Assembly (NCBI GenBank): GCA_037953625.1
Contig: CM075651.1
Location: forward strand, 133,142,501-133,206,500
DNA from: Crotalaria pallida
Taxonomy: Eukaryota > Streptophyta > Magnoliopsida > Fabales > Fabaceae
Direction of reading: 5' to 3'
Length of the DNA stretch: 64,000 nucleotides
This document shows positions 46,508 to 57,483 of the stretch, piece after piece. Both the position numbers and the translations under genes were made by a program. The notes beneath the pieces are model-generated. The model was given only the letters and a program-made list of their open reading frames with translations, made no database searches and was not told where the DNA came from. How positions within the stretch are numbered: the stretch's first letter is position 1; each line of letters opens with the position of its first letter.

Positions 46508-47500
46508 TGCTGTGTTGCATGAGTACTCCTATTTGGCTGCCGTACACGTACCGGGTACATACCCGGTACCGGTACTCCTTGGGTACACCTGGGTACGTAC
46601 CGGGTACGGGTACGTACCGGGTACGTACCCAAATAAAAAACAATTAAAAAAGAATTGGGTACTTGGATGGGTATATCTGGGTACTTGAATGGGTACGTAC
46701 CCACCATACGTACCCACCGTCTGTATATGATTGTGATTATGATTGAACATAAATTTTTTTCCAAATGATGTGTTTTGTTCACATGAGTATGGGAAAACCA
46801 TTTTTTTCAATTATCTTCCGATCTTCTTTCATTTTAACCTTAAAAAACACTCAAGTTTCAAATCTTTTTCTCCTCTCCCTAGCTTGATCCCCTCCTTCCC
46901 TCACTGTGCTTGAACCTCTCCGCCGCTCACTGTGCTTGCCTCTTGCTATGTTTCCACTCCTTCATCGGTTCGATGCCTCCTTATAAACTACCTCTCATCT
47001 CTATGTTGTTTTGTTATTTCACTAACTATTGTTACTTCTATTTCTCATATTCTATAAAAATTTCTCTATTTTCTTTTTCTTTGTTATGATGGATTAGTAA
47101 ATACTATCTTACTTCACACGAATGAAAGTAGTTTGGTGCTCATATTTTATTTTTATTTATGCACATAGTGTTTAAATTAGTTTAGGAATTCAACATCTCT
47201 TTTTTTTTCTTATTATGCACCGTTTTTTTTTAATTTTGTTCTATTTTTGGATGTTTTTGATTTATTATTAGTTGTTACAAAGTGCAAATATTAAAGGCTG
47301 TGTGATCATAATTGTGGGAAATTATTAACTGCTGTGAGTTACAACTAATTGATTATATTTTTATTTTCACAATTTTTTAAATTTATATATAATTATAATA
47401 ATAAAATAAATATATATAAGAACGTACCCGTATCCTACATTTTTAAAAAATGTCGTACCCCCGTACCCATACACATGCGTACACATGCAACACAGCTTAT
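46508..47500. mobile_element. Element with GGGTACGT/ACGTACCC subterminal clusters
   Basis: Inverted ends: left GCTGTGTTGCATGAGTAC, right (reverse complement) GCTGTGTTGCATGTGTAC. Inside the left end more than a dozen GGTAC/GTACC motifs crowd into 46545-46715; the right end has ACGTACCCGTATCC and CGTACCCCCGTACCCATAC. Short inverted ends plus dense subterminal motifs fit a hAT-like non-autonomous element of about 1 kb. The middle has no coding potential. Confidence 0.55.
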
Positions 47501-48009
47501 TTGTCTTCTAAAGATATTTTTTGATAAATCAATCACTTTCATTGAAGGGTGATGCTTCTACGGTCCGGTGGAGTTTTGTTAAAATGCTCCGCCCGATTTT
47601 TTAATTATTTAATGTATTTGATAAATTAAAATATGTTTTGAATTTTTTGTTTAACTGATATGTAAATTTTTTTGTTATTTGGTTTTAAATTTCTTTTATT
47701 ACATGCTTTCTAATATAGATAAATAAGTTATATTGAGTAAATCTACATTAAAAATTGACATATTTTAATAAATCTGTTTTAAAAATTTGTATTAAAAATT
47801 ATTTTAAGTAAGTCTGCATTAGAAAAAAAATTAAAAAAAAAAATCCTGCCCGATGGCAGGGTAGAATTTTCCTTCGTGAAAATGGCAGGGAAAGTACGAA
47901 ACACTGCTACCCCACAAATCCCATATTACTCCACATTTCCTTTCTGTACATCTAAACAGTGGCATCCTTTTTACTTTGGCCAATCCAAAATAGGCACTCT
48001 TAAGAAATT
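47501..48009. other. Spacer with CCGCCCGAT / CCTGCCCGAT motifs
   Basis: GGTCCGGTGGAG...CTCCGCCCGATTTTTT near 47560 and CCTGCCCGATGGCAGGGTAG near 47845 may be the ends of a small element. No gene seen. Confidence 0.35.
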
Positions 48010-49122
48010 ACTAAGAGCTTCTCCACTCGCGGACGAACAATTTGTCCTTGAATGAAACTCGTTCATTATTTTATTATTCTTCACATTTTTTATATTTTAA
48101 GAACAAACTCCGTATTTTTTCTCCATTTATGAACCAACTTTTATTCTTAAAATGGGTCTCACATATTACCTCACACTCTTAATATTTTCTTTCCCTCTCT
48201 TCCTTCCTTATCCTTTCCTCTCTACCTTCTCTCTTTCCTCCCTCTGCAGTATGCACCATACTGACAGCTTCTTTGTCCATAAACAATGACAAAGTATAAA
48301 TAGGGACATTTGCAACTTTTCCCACACCAGTGAAAATAGTTAAAAAACAGTCCATATATATTAAGGACAAAGCTTAGGACATCGGTGTGATGCCCTAAGA
48401 TGGTTTAAAGAACGCAACTGAAAAAAAATACACTTAGAACATTCACAACGGGGCATTTTTCTTTGTCCTTAGAACATTATGGACAGTCCATATATTTTTC
48501 CACCGATGGGAAAGAGGGTTCATTTGTCCTTATTTTTCATTTGTCTATGTATAGTGACAAATGAAGTTGTCCGAGGAAACATTATTTTATTCATGAAATT
48601 GGAGAGGAAGAGAGAATAGCAGCATCATGCAATGGTAATATGGAAAGGAGGAGGAAAAAATTCATTCCGCAAACATAACACCAACACAGATTAATGTAGA
48701 GATTGAGCCAAAAATAATTAAAAAAAAAAAACCAAATGAAGATTAGTGATACAAAAAATTACATAGAAATTAAAATAAAATACTGATAAATAAAAAAAAT
48801 AGAGAAATAAAAAAATGCAGAGAAATATAAAAAAATACAGATAAATTAAAAAATATATATACAAAAATTAAAAAAAATATACAGAATTAAAAAAAATTGT
48901 ACCGAATTTTTTTTAAAAAAAAATAGAGATCCACACCATGATCTTCATTGTATTAGAGTGTGGGGTAGTGTGGGTCCCAATTTTAAGGACAAAAGTGAGT
49001 TCATGGATGTGGAGAAAATATATGTTTGTCCTCAAAAGTGTAGGGAAGTGTGAAGAATAATAAAATAATGTGTGTGATCCACTTAAGGACAAAACTTATG
49101 TCCACGGGTGTGGATTAGACTA
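48010..49122. mobile_element. Long-TIR DNA element (about 1.1 kb)
   Basis: The first 170 or so bases and the reverse complement of the last 170 align: TCTCCACTCGCGGACGAAC / AATCCACACCCGTGGACATA, then TTATTTTATTATTCTTCACA in both, then TTTTGTCCTTAAAATTGGG and ATTCTTAAAATGGG. GGACAAA-bearing segments at 48360-48560 suggest a related copy inside. No transposase frame, so non-autonomous. Confidence 0.6.
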
Positions 49123-50237
49123 GATTTTTCTTTACAGAATATGGTTCACATACAGTACAGCAAACAGAATTCTAATTCCAATGTACAGTAAACGCTACAG
49201 AAAATTCTACAAATTGTGGAGGACCAGAAATGGATAGGTATAGAATCGGTATAAAGGGAACTTCTTACTTCTTAGGGAAAGAAAAAAGTAAAGGAAAAAA
49301 AAAGGTCATTCAAACCTTACCGATCCTAGAAGTTTTACACTTAGAAGGATGATTAGATGGTGAAGAACTTTGAACTCAATAGCGATGATATGAAATTTTC
49401 TTTTTACATATATTTAAATTTTAAAGACGTCTAAAGTATTCTGCAGTCACTGGTTAAGTTATGCCAATTCAAAGCCTGAAGGTTTTCCTGTCAAAGCATA
49501 ATGATATTGAAGACTGAAAAGAGTAAAATAAAATAACACCATGTCACAAAAACAAAAATGTGAAACAAGTAACTTGCAAATAAAGGATTAAAAAACTAGT
49601 TAATAATTTTCCTCATGATGCAAGCTTCCACCACTAGTTCTTGCTTTAGCATATAAGTTGGCATCAATATTATATGCTAGACACATTAAAAGATGATAAA
49701 ACCTAAGTTTGTTCAACCCATCTTTAACTCTATGTCTAATGAAAATCATCAATTATGCAGGAAAACATAAAATATTCTATCCAAGGTCAGTGAGAGTCCA
49801 TGGTAACAGCCAAACAATGAATCCTGAACATAAGAAAACCATTCAAATAACTTATGAATTCACTAATCTAAGCCCAAATTGCCATTTTTAACCAACTTAT
49901 TTACTTCCATAATCCATAATCTGGAATTTTTATCCTACAAATTTACAGTCATGCTGCAATGAAAGATACTCCAAAAATCAGTACACAGCTGCAATGTTTA
50001 TTAATAGTAGATAATAGACACGAGTAAGAAACATGAGAAGCATGCAAGGATATCGATATCATAAAAATTGGAACACCTGGCATATGCCAACTTGGCATAC
50101 TGATAAACATACTTATTTCATTGGTAACCTTGAAGCTTCTGAGTAGCACCAAAAATCAAAGGAAACTAGCAATACAACAAACATACAGAATAAATAAAAT
50201 AGTATTGAAAGAATATTCAGCCATGTAATGAATCCTA
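49123..50237. other. Downstream flank of the synthetase gene
   Basis: No conserved frame. A minus-strand AATAAA at 49997-50002, 236 nt past the synthetase stop, could be its poly(A) signal. The rest is ordinary AT-rich spacer. Confidence 0.45.
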
Positions 50238-51737
50238 TCATGCAATCCGCACCAGCACCTTATTCTTTTTGCCTGCAGATAAAAGGAGAACTTTCCCATC
50301 CACAATATCTTCTACCTCGATCTTTTTATTTTCACTATTTACTCTACTATTATTCAAGTAAAGGCCTCCTTGCTTCAATAAACGACGTGCAGCAGATTTG
50401 CTGTCAAATAAACCAGAAGAAACCGAAAGATCAACTAACGACTGATTCAAAACCTCATCATAACCCAAAGAACAAGATGGAACATCCTCAGCGATTCCCT
50501 CAATTGTTTTCCAGTCCAACTTTGTCTCAGATCCTGGCCTCAATGCTTCCGTTGCCCTAAGAGCCTCACTCAAACCATCTTCCCCATGAACAAATCTTGT
50601 AACTTCTTCGGCAAGCCTCCGCTGCGCAGTATTAGGCACATACCCAGGTTTCTTCATCTCACCCTCCAACTGAGTTATCTCTTCAATCTCCAAAAAAGTA
50701 AGAATTTTCAAAAACCTTATCACATCATCATCCGGAACCGAGAAAAAATACTGGTAAAACTTGTACGGCGATAGCAAGTTTGGTGATAACCAAACCGCAC
50801 CATCCTCCGATTTGCCAAACTTTGTACCATCACTCTTCAATAAAAGCGGAAATGTCAAACCATATGCAGCACCCTGTTCCTGTAATATCTTCCTAATCAA
50901 GTCGGTCCCGGCAGTTATATTGCCCCATTGATCACTACCCCCAATTTGAACAGTCACACCCTCATTCTGATACAAGTACAAAAAATCATAACCCTGCAAC
51001 AACTGGTAAGTGAATTCAGTGAAACTCATCCCTTGTTCCGACTCCAATCTCTTCCTCACACTCTCCTTAGCCATCATTGTACCCACCCTAGCATACCTAC
51101 CAACCTTTTTCAAAAAATCCAACAAGCTAAAACCCTTCCACCAATCATAGTTATTCAATATTACAACATCAGAATCGTCATACCCATCATCCAAGTTCAA
51201 ATTTTGAGCACGACCCAATATTCTAGTGATGGTGGTGGCAATACCCACAGTGTTTCTCTCCAAAGTATCAGCATCAAGTTCAGGTCTTTCAAGGCTCTTA
51301 CCCGATGGGTCACCGACGCGGGCAGTGGCTCCGCCAATCAATGCGACGGGTTTATGGCCGCAACGGCGGAACCAGGAGAGGACGATGATGCCAAGGAGGT
51401 TGCCGATGTGTAAGCTATCGGCGGTTGGGTCGAAACCACAGTAGACTTTGAGGGGTGGTGTTGTTGTTGCAGGAATGGTGTTTGATGAAATGTCTCTGAG
51501 AGTATCGCTGGTTAGGGATTCAAGGAGACCCCTTTCTTCGAGGATTTTGATGACATTGCTGTGAGGATGTTGTTGTCGAGGATGTTGTTGTTGTTGTTGT
51601 TGTTGTTGGAGGGTGCAGTAGGTGGGTCTTGAGAAACGGAGGAGAGGGAGAGAGAAGGGTGAAGAAGAAGATTTGAAGAAGAGTTTGGAGGAATAATGGG
51701 AGAAGAGGATGGTCCTTGCAGCAGAGATGGTGGCCAT
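50238..51737 (-). CDS. EMB2768: Tyrosine--tRNA ligase, chloroplastic/mitochondrial (499 aa, single exon)
   Basis: Charges tRNA-Tyr in organelles; it is of the bacterial TyrRS class. Residues 1-60 are Ser/Arg-rich with a run of eight Gln (44-51) and look like a dual transit peptide. The class I catalytic core follows: Tyr-binding VYCGFDPTADSLHIGN (HIGH signature as HIGN, 110-113), GGATARVGDPSGKS, YQLLQGYDF, QIGGSDQWGNI (264-274) and the KMSKS loop as KFGKS (306-310). An S4 RNA-binding domain closes the protein (about 431-495). Length and order match plant organellar TyrRS, and no intron interrupts it. The start ATG sits in a good context (ATCCATGGCC). The 5' leader carries a small CCTCAAT tandem. 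The symbol is that of the Arabidopsis orthologue, given from family memory. Confidence 0.95.
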   Translation of the reverse strand: MATISAARTILFSHYSSKLFFKSSSSPFSLPLLRFSRPTYCTLQQQQQQQQHPRQQHPHSNVIKILEERGLLESLTSDTLRDISSNTIPATTTPPLKVYCGFDPTADSLHIGNLLGIIVLSWFRRCGHKPVALIGGATARVGDPSGKSLERPELDADTLERNTVGIATTITRILGRAQNLNLDDGYDDSDVVILNNYDWWKGFSLLDFLKKVGRYARVGTMMAKESVRKRLESEQGMSFTEFTYQLLQGYDFLYLYQNEGVTVQIGGSDQWGNITAGTDLIRKILQEQGAAYGLTFPLLLKSDGTKFGKSEDGAVWLSPNLLSPYKFYQYFFSVPDDDVIRFLKILTFLEIEEITQLEGEMKKPGYVPNTAQRRLAEEVTRFVHGEDGLSEALRATEALRPGSETKLDWKTIEGIAEDVPSCSLGYDEVLNQSLVDLSVSSGLFDSKSAARRLLKQGGLYLNNSRVNSENKKIEVEDIVDGKVLLLSAGKKNKVLVRIA

Positions 51738-51851
51738 GGATTGTGGATTGAGGATTGAGGATTGAGGAGGAAAGGGTTTGGGTTTAGTGAAAAAAAGAAA
51801 ACCGAACTTGTTAGGAAATGATGATAAAAACCGAAAATTGATTTTAAAAAT

Positions 51852-52000
51852 GGGTTTGCTTACTGCCGAGGATAAGAGGTTAAAAAAAAAATATTGTAAA
51901 CATAAATTTAGTAAGTTCCAACTTTTGAATGTTTAAGTTTTCAATGCAAAATTGCTTTATAAAGAAAATCTTTTAAAAATATGTTTAAAATTCGAAAAAA
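51852..52000. mobile_element. Fragment of the 41.6-kb MITE family upstream of the synthetase
   Basis: GGGTTTGCTTACTGCCGAGG, ATAAGAGGTTAAAAAA and TTTCAATGCAAAATTGCTTT correspond to the inner half of the 41556-41905 element. It lies about 115 bp upstream of the synthetase start codon, that is, in its promoter region. Confidence 0.5.
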
Positions 52001-52090
52001 AAAACTTTAATAAATGGTTTAAGAAAAATGCTAACATGTATTTGGAAAATTTTGAAAAATGTAATTTTTATATTCTCTAGAAATAAAATA

Positions 52091-52426
52091 TTCCTTTCGT
52101 TCCATTTTGTTTGACCTATTAGGTTTGGACACACAAATTAAGAAAATATTGATTATTATAAGTTTTATATGTACTTTGTCTAAAATATCTCTATTTAATC
52201 CTTATTGAAAATTGTAGTGGCATTTAATTTTTATTAGGAAATATTTTTATTAATTTAATGTATAGTAGTTTAGAGATGAGAGAAAATATAAAAGTATAAT
52301 TGATGAAGAATGAATGAAGGATTAAAATTGAAAAAAAATATGTTTATGCATTAAAATTGTAAAAGGACAAAAGATATAAAAAAAGAAAAAAATCTAAAAA
52401 ACCAAACAAAATGGAACAAAAGGAGT
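52091..52426. mobile_element. MITE 'TTCCATTTTGTTTG' (336 bp)
   Basis: Left TTCCTTTCGTTCCATTTTG, right (reverse complement) CTCCTTTTGTTCCATTTTG, TA on both sides. Internal similarity to the 13413-13967 element (TATAGTAGTTTAGAGATGAG, GGATTAAAATTG). Confidence 0.7.
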
Positions 52427-52451
52427 AATAGATACTCGTATTGGTTTTAAG

Positions 52452-52493
<42 letters not shown>

Positions 52494-52927
52494 GCTTTAT
52501 AAATGTTCTAAGGACGTGAATTTAGTTAGTGATATAAGTCAATATTATCATGAAAATATTAAATTTTTATTGAAATATATTAATTTTACTTAAGATTCCT
52601 ATTTTGATACAGTATTTTGCATTTTCTAACTAAAAAATAGAGTAGAATAACATTGAAAAGTGAACCAACATTGTAATTTCATCAATCAAACATTTTGAAA
52701 CTTGGAATGAAGTAAGAAAAAATACAGAAAAAATATAAGGTAGGATTCTCCCATGAGAAAATATAAATTTTGATGAAAAAAAAAAGAAATTTTAGAAAAA
52801 ATTAAAAAAAAAAGTTAACAGCTACAAGCTAGAAACTCATAACTACAAGTTACAAGCTCATAACTACAAGTTAGTTTTGCCGAATTGGTTTCCAATAATA
52901 ATCCTTGCCTTCCTCCCCTAAATAATA
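52427..52927. other. Spacer with (TA)n and a hAT-like fragment
   Basis: A TA run lies at about 52453-52489. At 52815-52890, AGCTACAAGCTAGAAACTC and AAGTTAGTTTTGCCGAATTG match one end of the 12640-13241 element. No gene. Confidence 0.55.
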
Positions 52928-52999
52928 CTCCCTCTGGTCCATATTATAAGCACCCTTTCTCTATCACAAAAAGGGTGCTTATAATATGGACCGGGGGAG
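52928..52999. mobile_element. 72-bp near-perfect fold-back MITE, copy 2
   Basis: CTCCCTCTGGTCCATATTAT + AAGCACCC, short loop, complement; TA on both sides. Same length as copy 1 at 41989-42060, with only scattered substitutions. Confidence 0.85.
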
Positions 53000-53362
53000 T
53001 AATACTTGTTCCTCCAAAATAAGCCAAATACATGCATGTTTTGAATGCATTTTCTCATTGCTTATTTTTTTAATTTCATTTTTTTATATATACATCTGCC
53101 TTTGTTTTTCATACATTCATTGTCTCATTGTCTTGATAAGAAATTCAAATTCAAATGTACATAAAAAAAATCAATGACCATATCTCAACTATGTTTCTAC
53201 TTTGTTTCTTCATCTGCACCCTTTTGTTTTTTTTTTTTTTTTTTACTCTAATTGACACAAATGAAGATTGAGAATACTTCTCCATTTGTACTGGCCATAT
53301 CTTATTCACATGTTGCTGCACTCTAATCAATGTTTACAATCAGTTTCTCTTAAACTGAATGA

Positions 53363-56258
53363 TCATTGTTTCCTATGGCCTGATGATGCCATGAGCACAC
53401 CAACAGCCACAATAAACATAAACAACATACTCCCTAGCAGTATATATGTTCTTGGCGATGATTTCCGGTACTCCCCAAACAAAACAATGCCCCAGAAGGT
53501 GCTCACTAGTGGAAGTGCCTGTTTGAACACCACATATTCAAATGATGAAATGATTCATTCAACACAAAAATGTCAAATATTGAGAAAATTAGTTATTGAT
53601 ATTATATGATCCAAAAGGCCTAGGTAAAGATACCGGATACGAATATGACGATGCACGCATGTTAATATAGGATAAAAAAAATCATAACATACTTCAAAGA
53701 CATTTATCCAAAAAGTGTCATGTATCAAAGTATCCAATACATATTGGACAGTAGAACAGCAACCATTTTGAACTACAGCACTTCATAGAATATGATACCC
53801 CTGTGTAATGAAAAAGAGATCATAGCTAATATTTGTTGGCTTATTTATGTCTTTAATCCCTGAAAGTTCAGCGCGTTTTGATTTTAGTCCCTAAAAGTTA
53901 TTTTGATCGGGACTAGTCCTTAATTTTTAAACATTTTGGTTTTGGTCCCCTCCGTTAGTAAAAATCTGTTATTTGTTTGTGTAGCTAATGAAACATCACA
54001 TTGACAGTCCATGTGGTCTGAACTGACGCCAAATAGGTGATATAATGTGGATGATACAGATCCACGAATACAAAATGGTCCGATACGCAAAATGGTCCTG
54101 TACGCAAAATTTTGAGTTCATAGTCCTGAATCATGCATATCACAACACCTATTTGGCGCTACTTCACACCCCGTGGCAGCTGATGTGGATTTTCGCTAAC
54201 CATCTAAGCAAATAACTGATTTTTTGTAACGAATGGGACCAAAACCAAAATGGTTGAAAAATTAAGGATTGGTCCCGGTCAAAATAACTTCTGGGGACTA
54301 AAACCTAAACACTTTGACCTTTTAGGGATCAAAACCATAAATAAGCCATATTTGTTTATAGATGTAATAAAAACTCACCTGAACAGCATCTGCTGCTGCA
54401 TATCCTGCAGCTTGACCTCCCATAAATTGGAGGCCATTCCCAAATCCGCAAAGGAGACCAGCCAACAAGGCCCAGCCTCTGCCATTCCAGTCTCCCAAAT
54501 AAGCCTTCAATGATGACTTAGGCAAGTTTAAGACAGGGTGGTATAAGAAGGTGATGTTCAGAATTATGCCAATAACAAAACAAGAGACTGAAAAATAGAA
54601 GAAGGCTGTGTAAACAGTCAAATGAGGAACCCCTTTTCTTAAAGTGTGCCACTGGTCATTTGTTGCTAAGTTGAATGCTGGAGAGAACAAGGAGAAGCAA
54701 ACTCCAGCAAAGAAAGTTATAGCCAATCCAATGAATGTGCTCTTCCCAAAAACCTGAAACAGATTTTTATTTGAGAGTAGATAAGTACAATTTAAGGCCA
54801 GGGGTTTGGTTTCTGACAAGTATATGTGCCATAAAAGGTAGATTAATAGAATATGGAAGTCATTATCCAAAAACACACGAATTATATCCGTCATAAATTA
54901 TAGTCACCTACCTTAATAGCTCTTTTTTTCTCAAGCTCTATAAGAAAAACTGCGGTTCCTGCTTGAACTTTATCTCCCGAACAATTTCCGCTCTCAAGAT
55001 CCATTGATTTAACTATAAGAATAAATGGTGAAAAGGTAGATGAAAATTTAGAATCCTGATTAAATTATAAATCCCACAACATAGTAAATTGCACAATATC
55101 GGAGCTTCTTACCTTGATCTCGATTTTCTTTCATAGTCCTGGCAAAATAACAAAAGTTGATGGTAAAGTTAGCAATAGGTTACCGGATTTGAATAGCAAA
55201 AGAAGTCACCCTTAAATTCAAATACAATAATTGGAGTTGTAAATAATATAGCAGAACTTGAATACACACAATGATCCATTTTTACAATCACTTGAAAAAG
55301 TGTTGAGCTTGGCTTTATTATCAGCAGTATTAGATGAATGAACAGCAGAGCCTAAACAAACAGCAACCAAAAAGCAACCAACTCCTGTGAAAAGAATCTC
55401 AGCCTTGTTGATTTTGTCATCCAAAAAGTAATTCAAGGTTGTGCCTGTTACAATTGAACACAGATATTGCAGCTGAATTCAGTAGAGGAGCAAGCTACAA
55501 TTTATTACACATACCAAAAACATTCAATGTGCATAGCCTAACCACACTCACATCCTTACATGGCCTGTTCATACATGTCATTAAGTATGCATTTACTTTT
55601 GACTTTAATTTAAATATACTCTAATTTTTGTTTGTTTACTTGTTGATTTTTGGAGTGCATTTGAGAGTAAGATACCTATAACAACAGTTATGCTTGCTGT
55701 GATCACTTCAGTAACTGACAAGCCTACGAAAGCCCAAGCATATTGTGTAGACAGATTCCCAAGGCTAAGGACCACTCCACCCGCCATTGCAAACAGAACT
55801 GAAGGCCAATTATCCTGCATGTAATAATTTAAACATATTCTTAAACCTGTTGAAGGGAATAATATGCAATCCAAGCTAAGTATTATCACACTTCCTGAAT
55901 ATCATCTACAATGAGGACTCTATTCAAGATTAAGATAACTCTCAAATGCCTTGATAAAGTATCTACTTTAACAATTTCTACGATGATAGCACCAGCAGTG
56001 CAGAATAAAATGAAAACCAACCTGAGCAAGTTGAACTAAGAAATTGGGCTCATTGGTTGTGCTCTTGCCTATCTCACCAAATGTAAAAGCAATTATTACA
56101 GCTGCCAAGAGGTTGGTGATTGAGTAATCAAGGTAGGTATGCTGAGGGAGACGACCTCGCCTTTCTAACAGAGTCAAAATAGCAGGCCATGTGCCCAAGA
56201 ACAAAAGAGCCAAGAGCATGCACAATATGGCACCTCCCTTGCTCTCCACCAAATACAT
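53363..56258 (-). CDS. Ureide permease (UPS family), 402 aa, 7 coding exons
   Basis: Plasma-membrane type transporter of allantoin and related oxo-heterocycles; in ureide-using legumes the family serves nitrogen export. Coding exons on the minus strand: 56258-56022, 55814-55676, 55444-55270, 55138-55113 (only 26 nt), 55012-54912, 54753-54379, 53518-53363. All phases agree, total 1209 nt. Family signatures: MYLVESKGGAI start, LERRGRLPQHTYLDYS, DNWPSVLFAMAGG, LSTQYAWAFVGLSVTEVI, a hydrophilic central loop with ESGNCSGDKVQAGTAVFL, and the C-terminal ALPLVSTFWGIVLFGEYRKS and LMASSGHRKQ. About ten hydrophobic segments are visible, as usual. The donor of the third coding exon (TT|GTGTGT) is the weakest site, and the residues around it could change. 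The start is the conserved MYLVES Met. Which UPS paralogue it is cannot be told. Confidence 0.9.
53838..54347. mobile_element. Mutator-type MITE in the last permease intron, with 9-bp TSD
   Basis: 510 bp with inverted ends of about 110 bp: left GGCTTATTTATGTCTTTAAT, right (reverse complement) GGCTTATTTATGGTTTTGAT. Both continue through ATTTTAGTCCC or GTTTTAGTCCC and GGTTTTGGTCCC. Perfect 9-bp direct repeats ATATTTGTT (53829-53837 and 54348-54356) flank it. A 9-bp target duplication with long TIRs is the Mutator signature. Confidence 0.88.
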
Positions 56259-57240
56259 TTTCAACTCAGTATATAAAATGCTTTCAGAAAGTAAGAAAAT
56301 ACCAGTCAAATCCTGAAAGCAGCATGAATTAGTCATATTTCAGAAAACACCAAAATGATAAGCTAATACTGCTACAATGTTACAAGAAAAAAAAGGCCCT
56401 AATTGAATAAATAAATGAGTACTAAAAAACCACACATACAAAAGAGGGCAACAATTATGCAACATGATAAGCTGAAATCAAAACTCTTATGAAAGGGATG
56501 AACCTCCTGAAATTATTGCAAATCAAAGGCAATAGGAAGTACACATTGGAGTGAAAATCATAAATCGAACATGTGCAAAATGAGAATCATCATCTCCAAA
56601 CTCCAATTTCCACAAAAGATAAAACTACAAAAATGCATATAGATAAGTACAGAGAAAAAGATTGAAACTGAAATTGATTATCTTGGAATCCATGGATAAA
56701 TAAGCAATGTCCATTGATATGCTGAAAAGGGTTGCCAGTCAAAGGCCAAAGCAATTATGTTACACAGTAAAAATTCAATTTTTAATAAAACACATAGAGC
56801 TACATGGTTTGTGGGAAAAAGGAGAAGCAAAATCTTTACCAACAAAGTCAAACGTGAACAGACACAAACACAAGGAGTGAGATCTCAAAACAGAAACTGG
56901 AAAAGAGTCATGCTACCTTGGAATCCATATATCACAAACAACAGAAACAAAAGGGAAAACAAGTCCTATAGTAGCCAATCAAAGTCTCAAAGATCAAAGA
57001 GTATCTAAAAAGAATAAAAAAAATCTACCCTGTTGCTTGTAATATTAGCCTTTCATCATACCAATAATAGTGGACCATATGGTAATAAAAAATAAAAATA
57101 ATGCAATGTTTTTAAACAAAGAGAATAGGCAAAATGTCACAATCATGTAAAAGGTTTAAGAATCAAATCTTACAGAGCTGTTTTAAGAGTTTGTTATTCT
57201 GCGACCGTAAGTTTGCAGAAGTGGAAGAACTTGAGTTGAG
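56259..57240 (-). other. Permease 5' UTR with a probable leader intron
   Basis: A strong acceptor (TTTCAG before 56312) lies just upstream of the start codon. A donor (GCTCT|GTAAGAT, exon edge 57174) lies near the promoter, so an intron of about 860 bp in the leader is likely. No coding sequence was seen in between. This is inference from splice sites only. Confidence 0.45.
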
Positions 57241-57262
57241 AACACACAGATAATGAACCTAC

Positions 57263-57271
57263 TATATATAG
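57263..57271 (-). promoter_or_regulatory. TATA box of the ureide permease gene
   Basis: TATATATAG on the minus strand, followed about 30 bp downstream by a CT-rich stretch suited to transcription start near 57235, and then by the inferred leader exon. Confidence 0.55.
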
Positions 57272-57483
57272 TCAACTAAAGCAGATACCGTTGACTGGCA
57301 ATGGAATCTTGACAGCAGATTCCACCTTTCTCATTTGCAATGTATTATTACACAATTAGTATTATGAGTTTTGATATGATTTAATTTTTGAGTTAACATT
57401 TGACTTTCAAACCCTTATTTCTTTTAGACTTTTAAATAAATATTTCTCAAAATACAGTGAATTTTGATTTCAATTTTTTTAAT

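Noticed and set aside
50228..51413. Plus-strand frames of 110 and 161 codons
   Set aside because: They are antisense to the tyrosyl-tRNA synthetase exon and carry no motif of their own.
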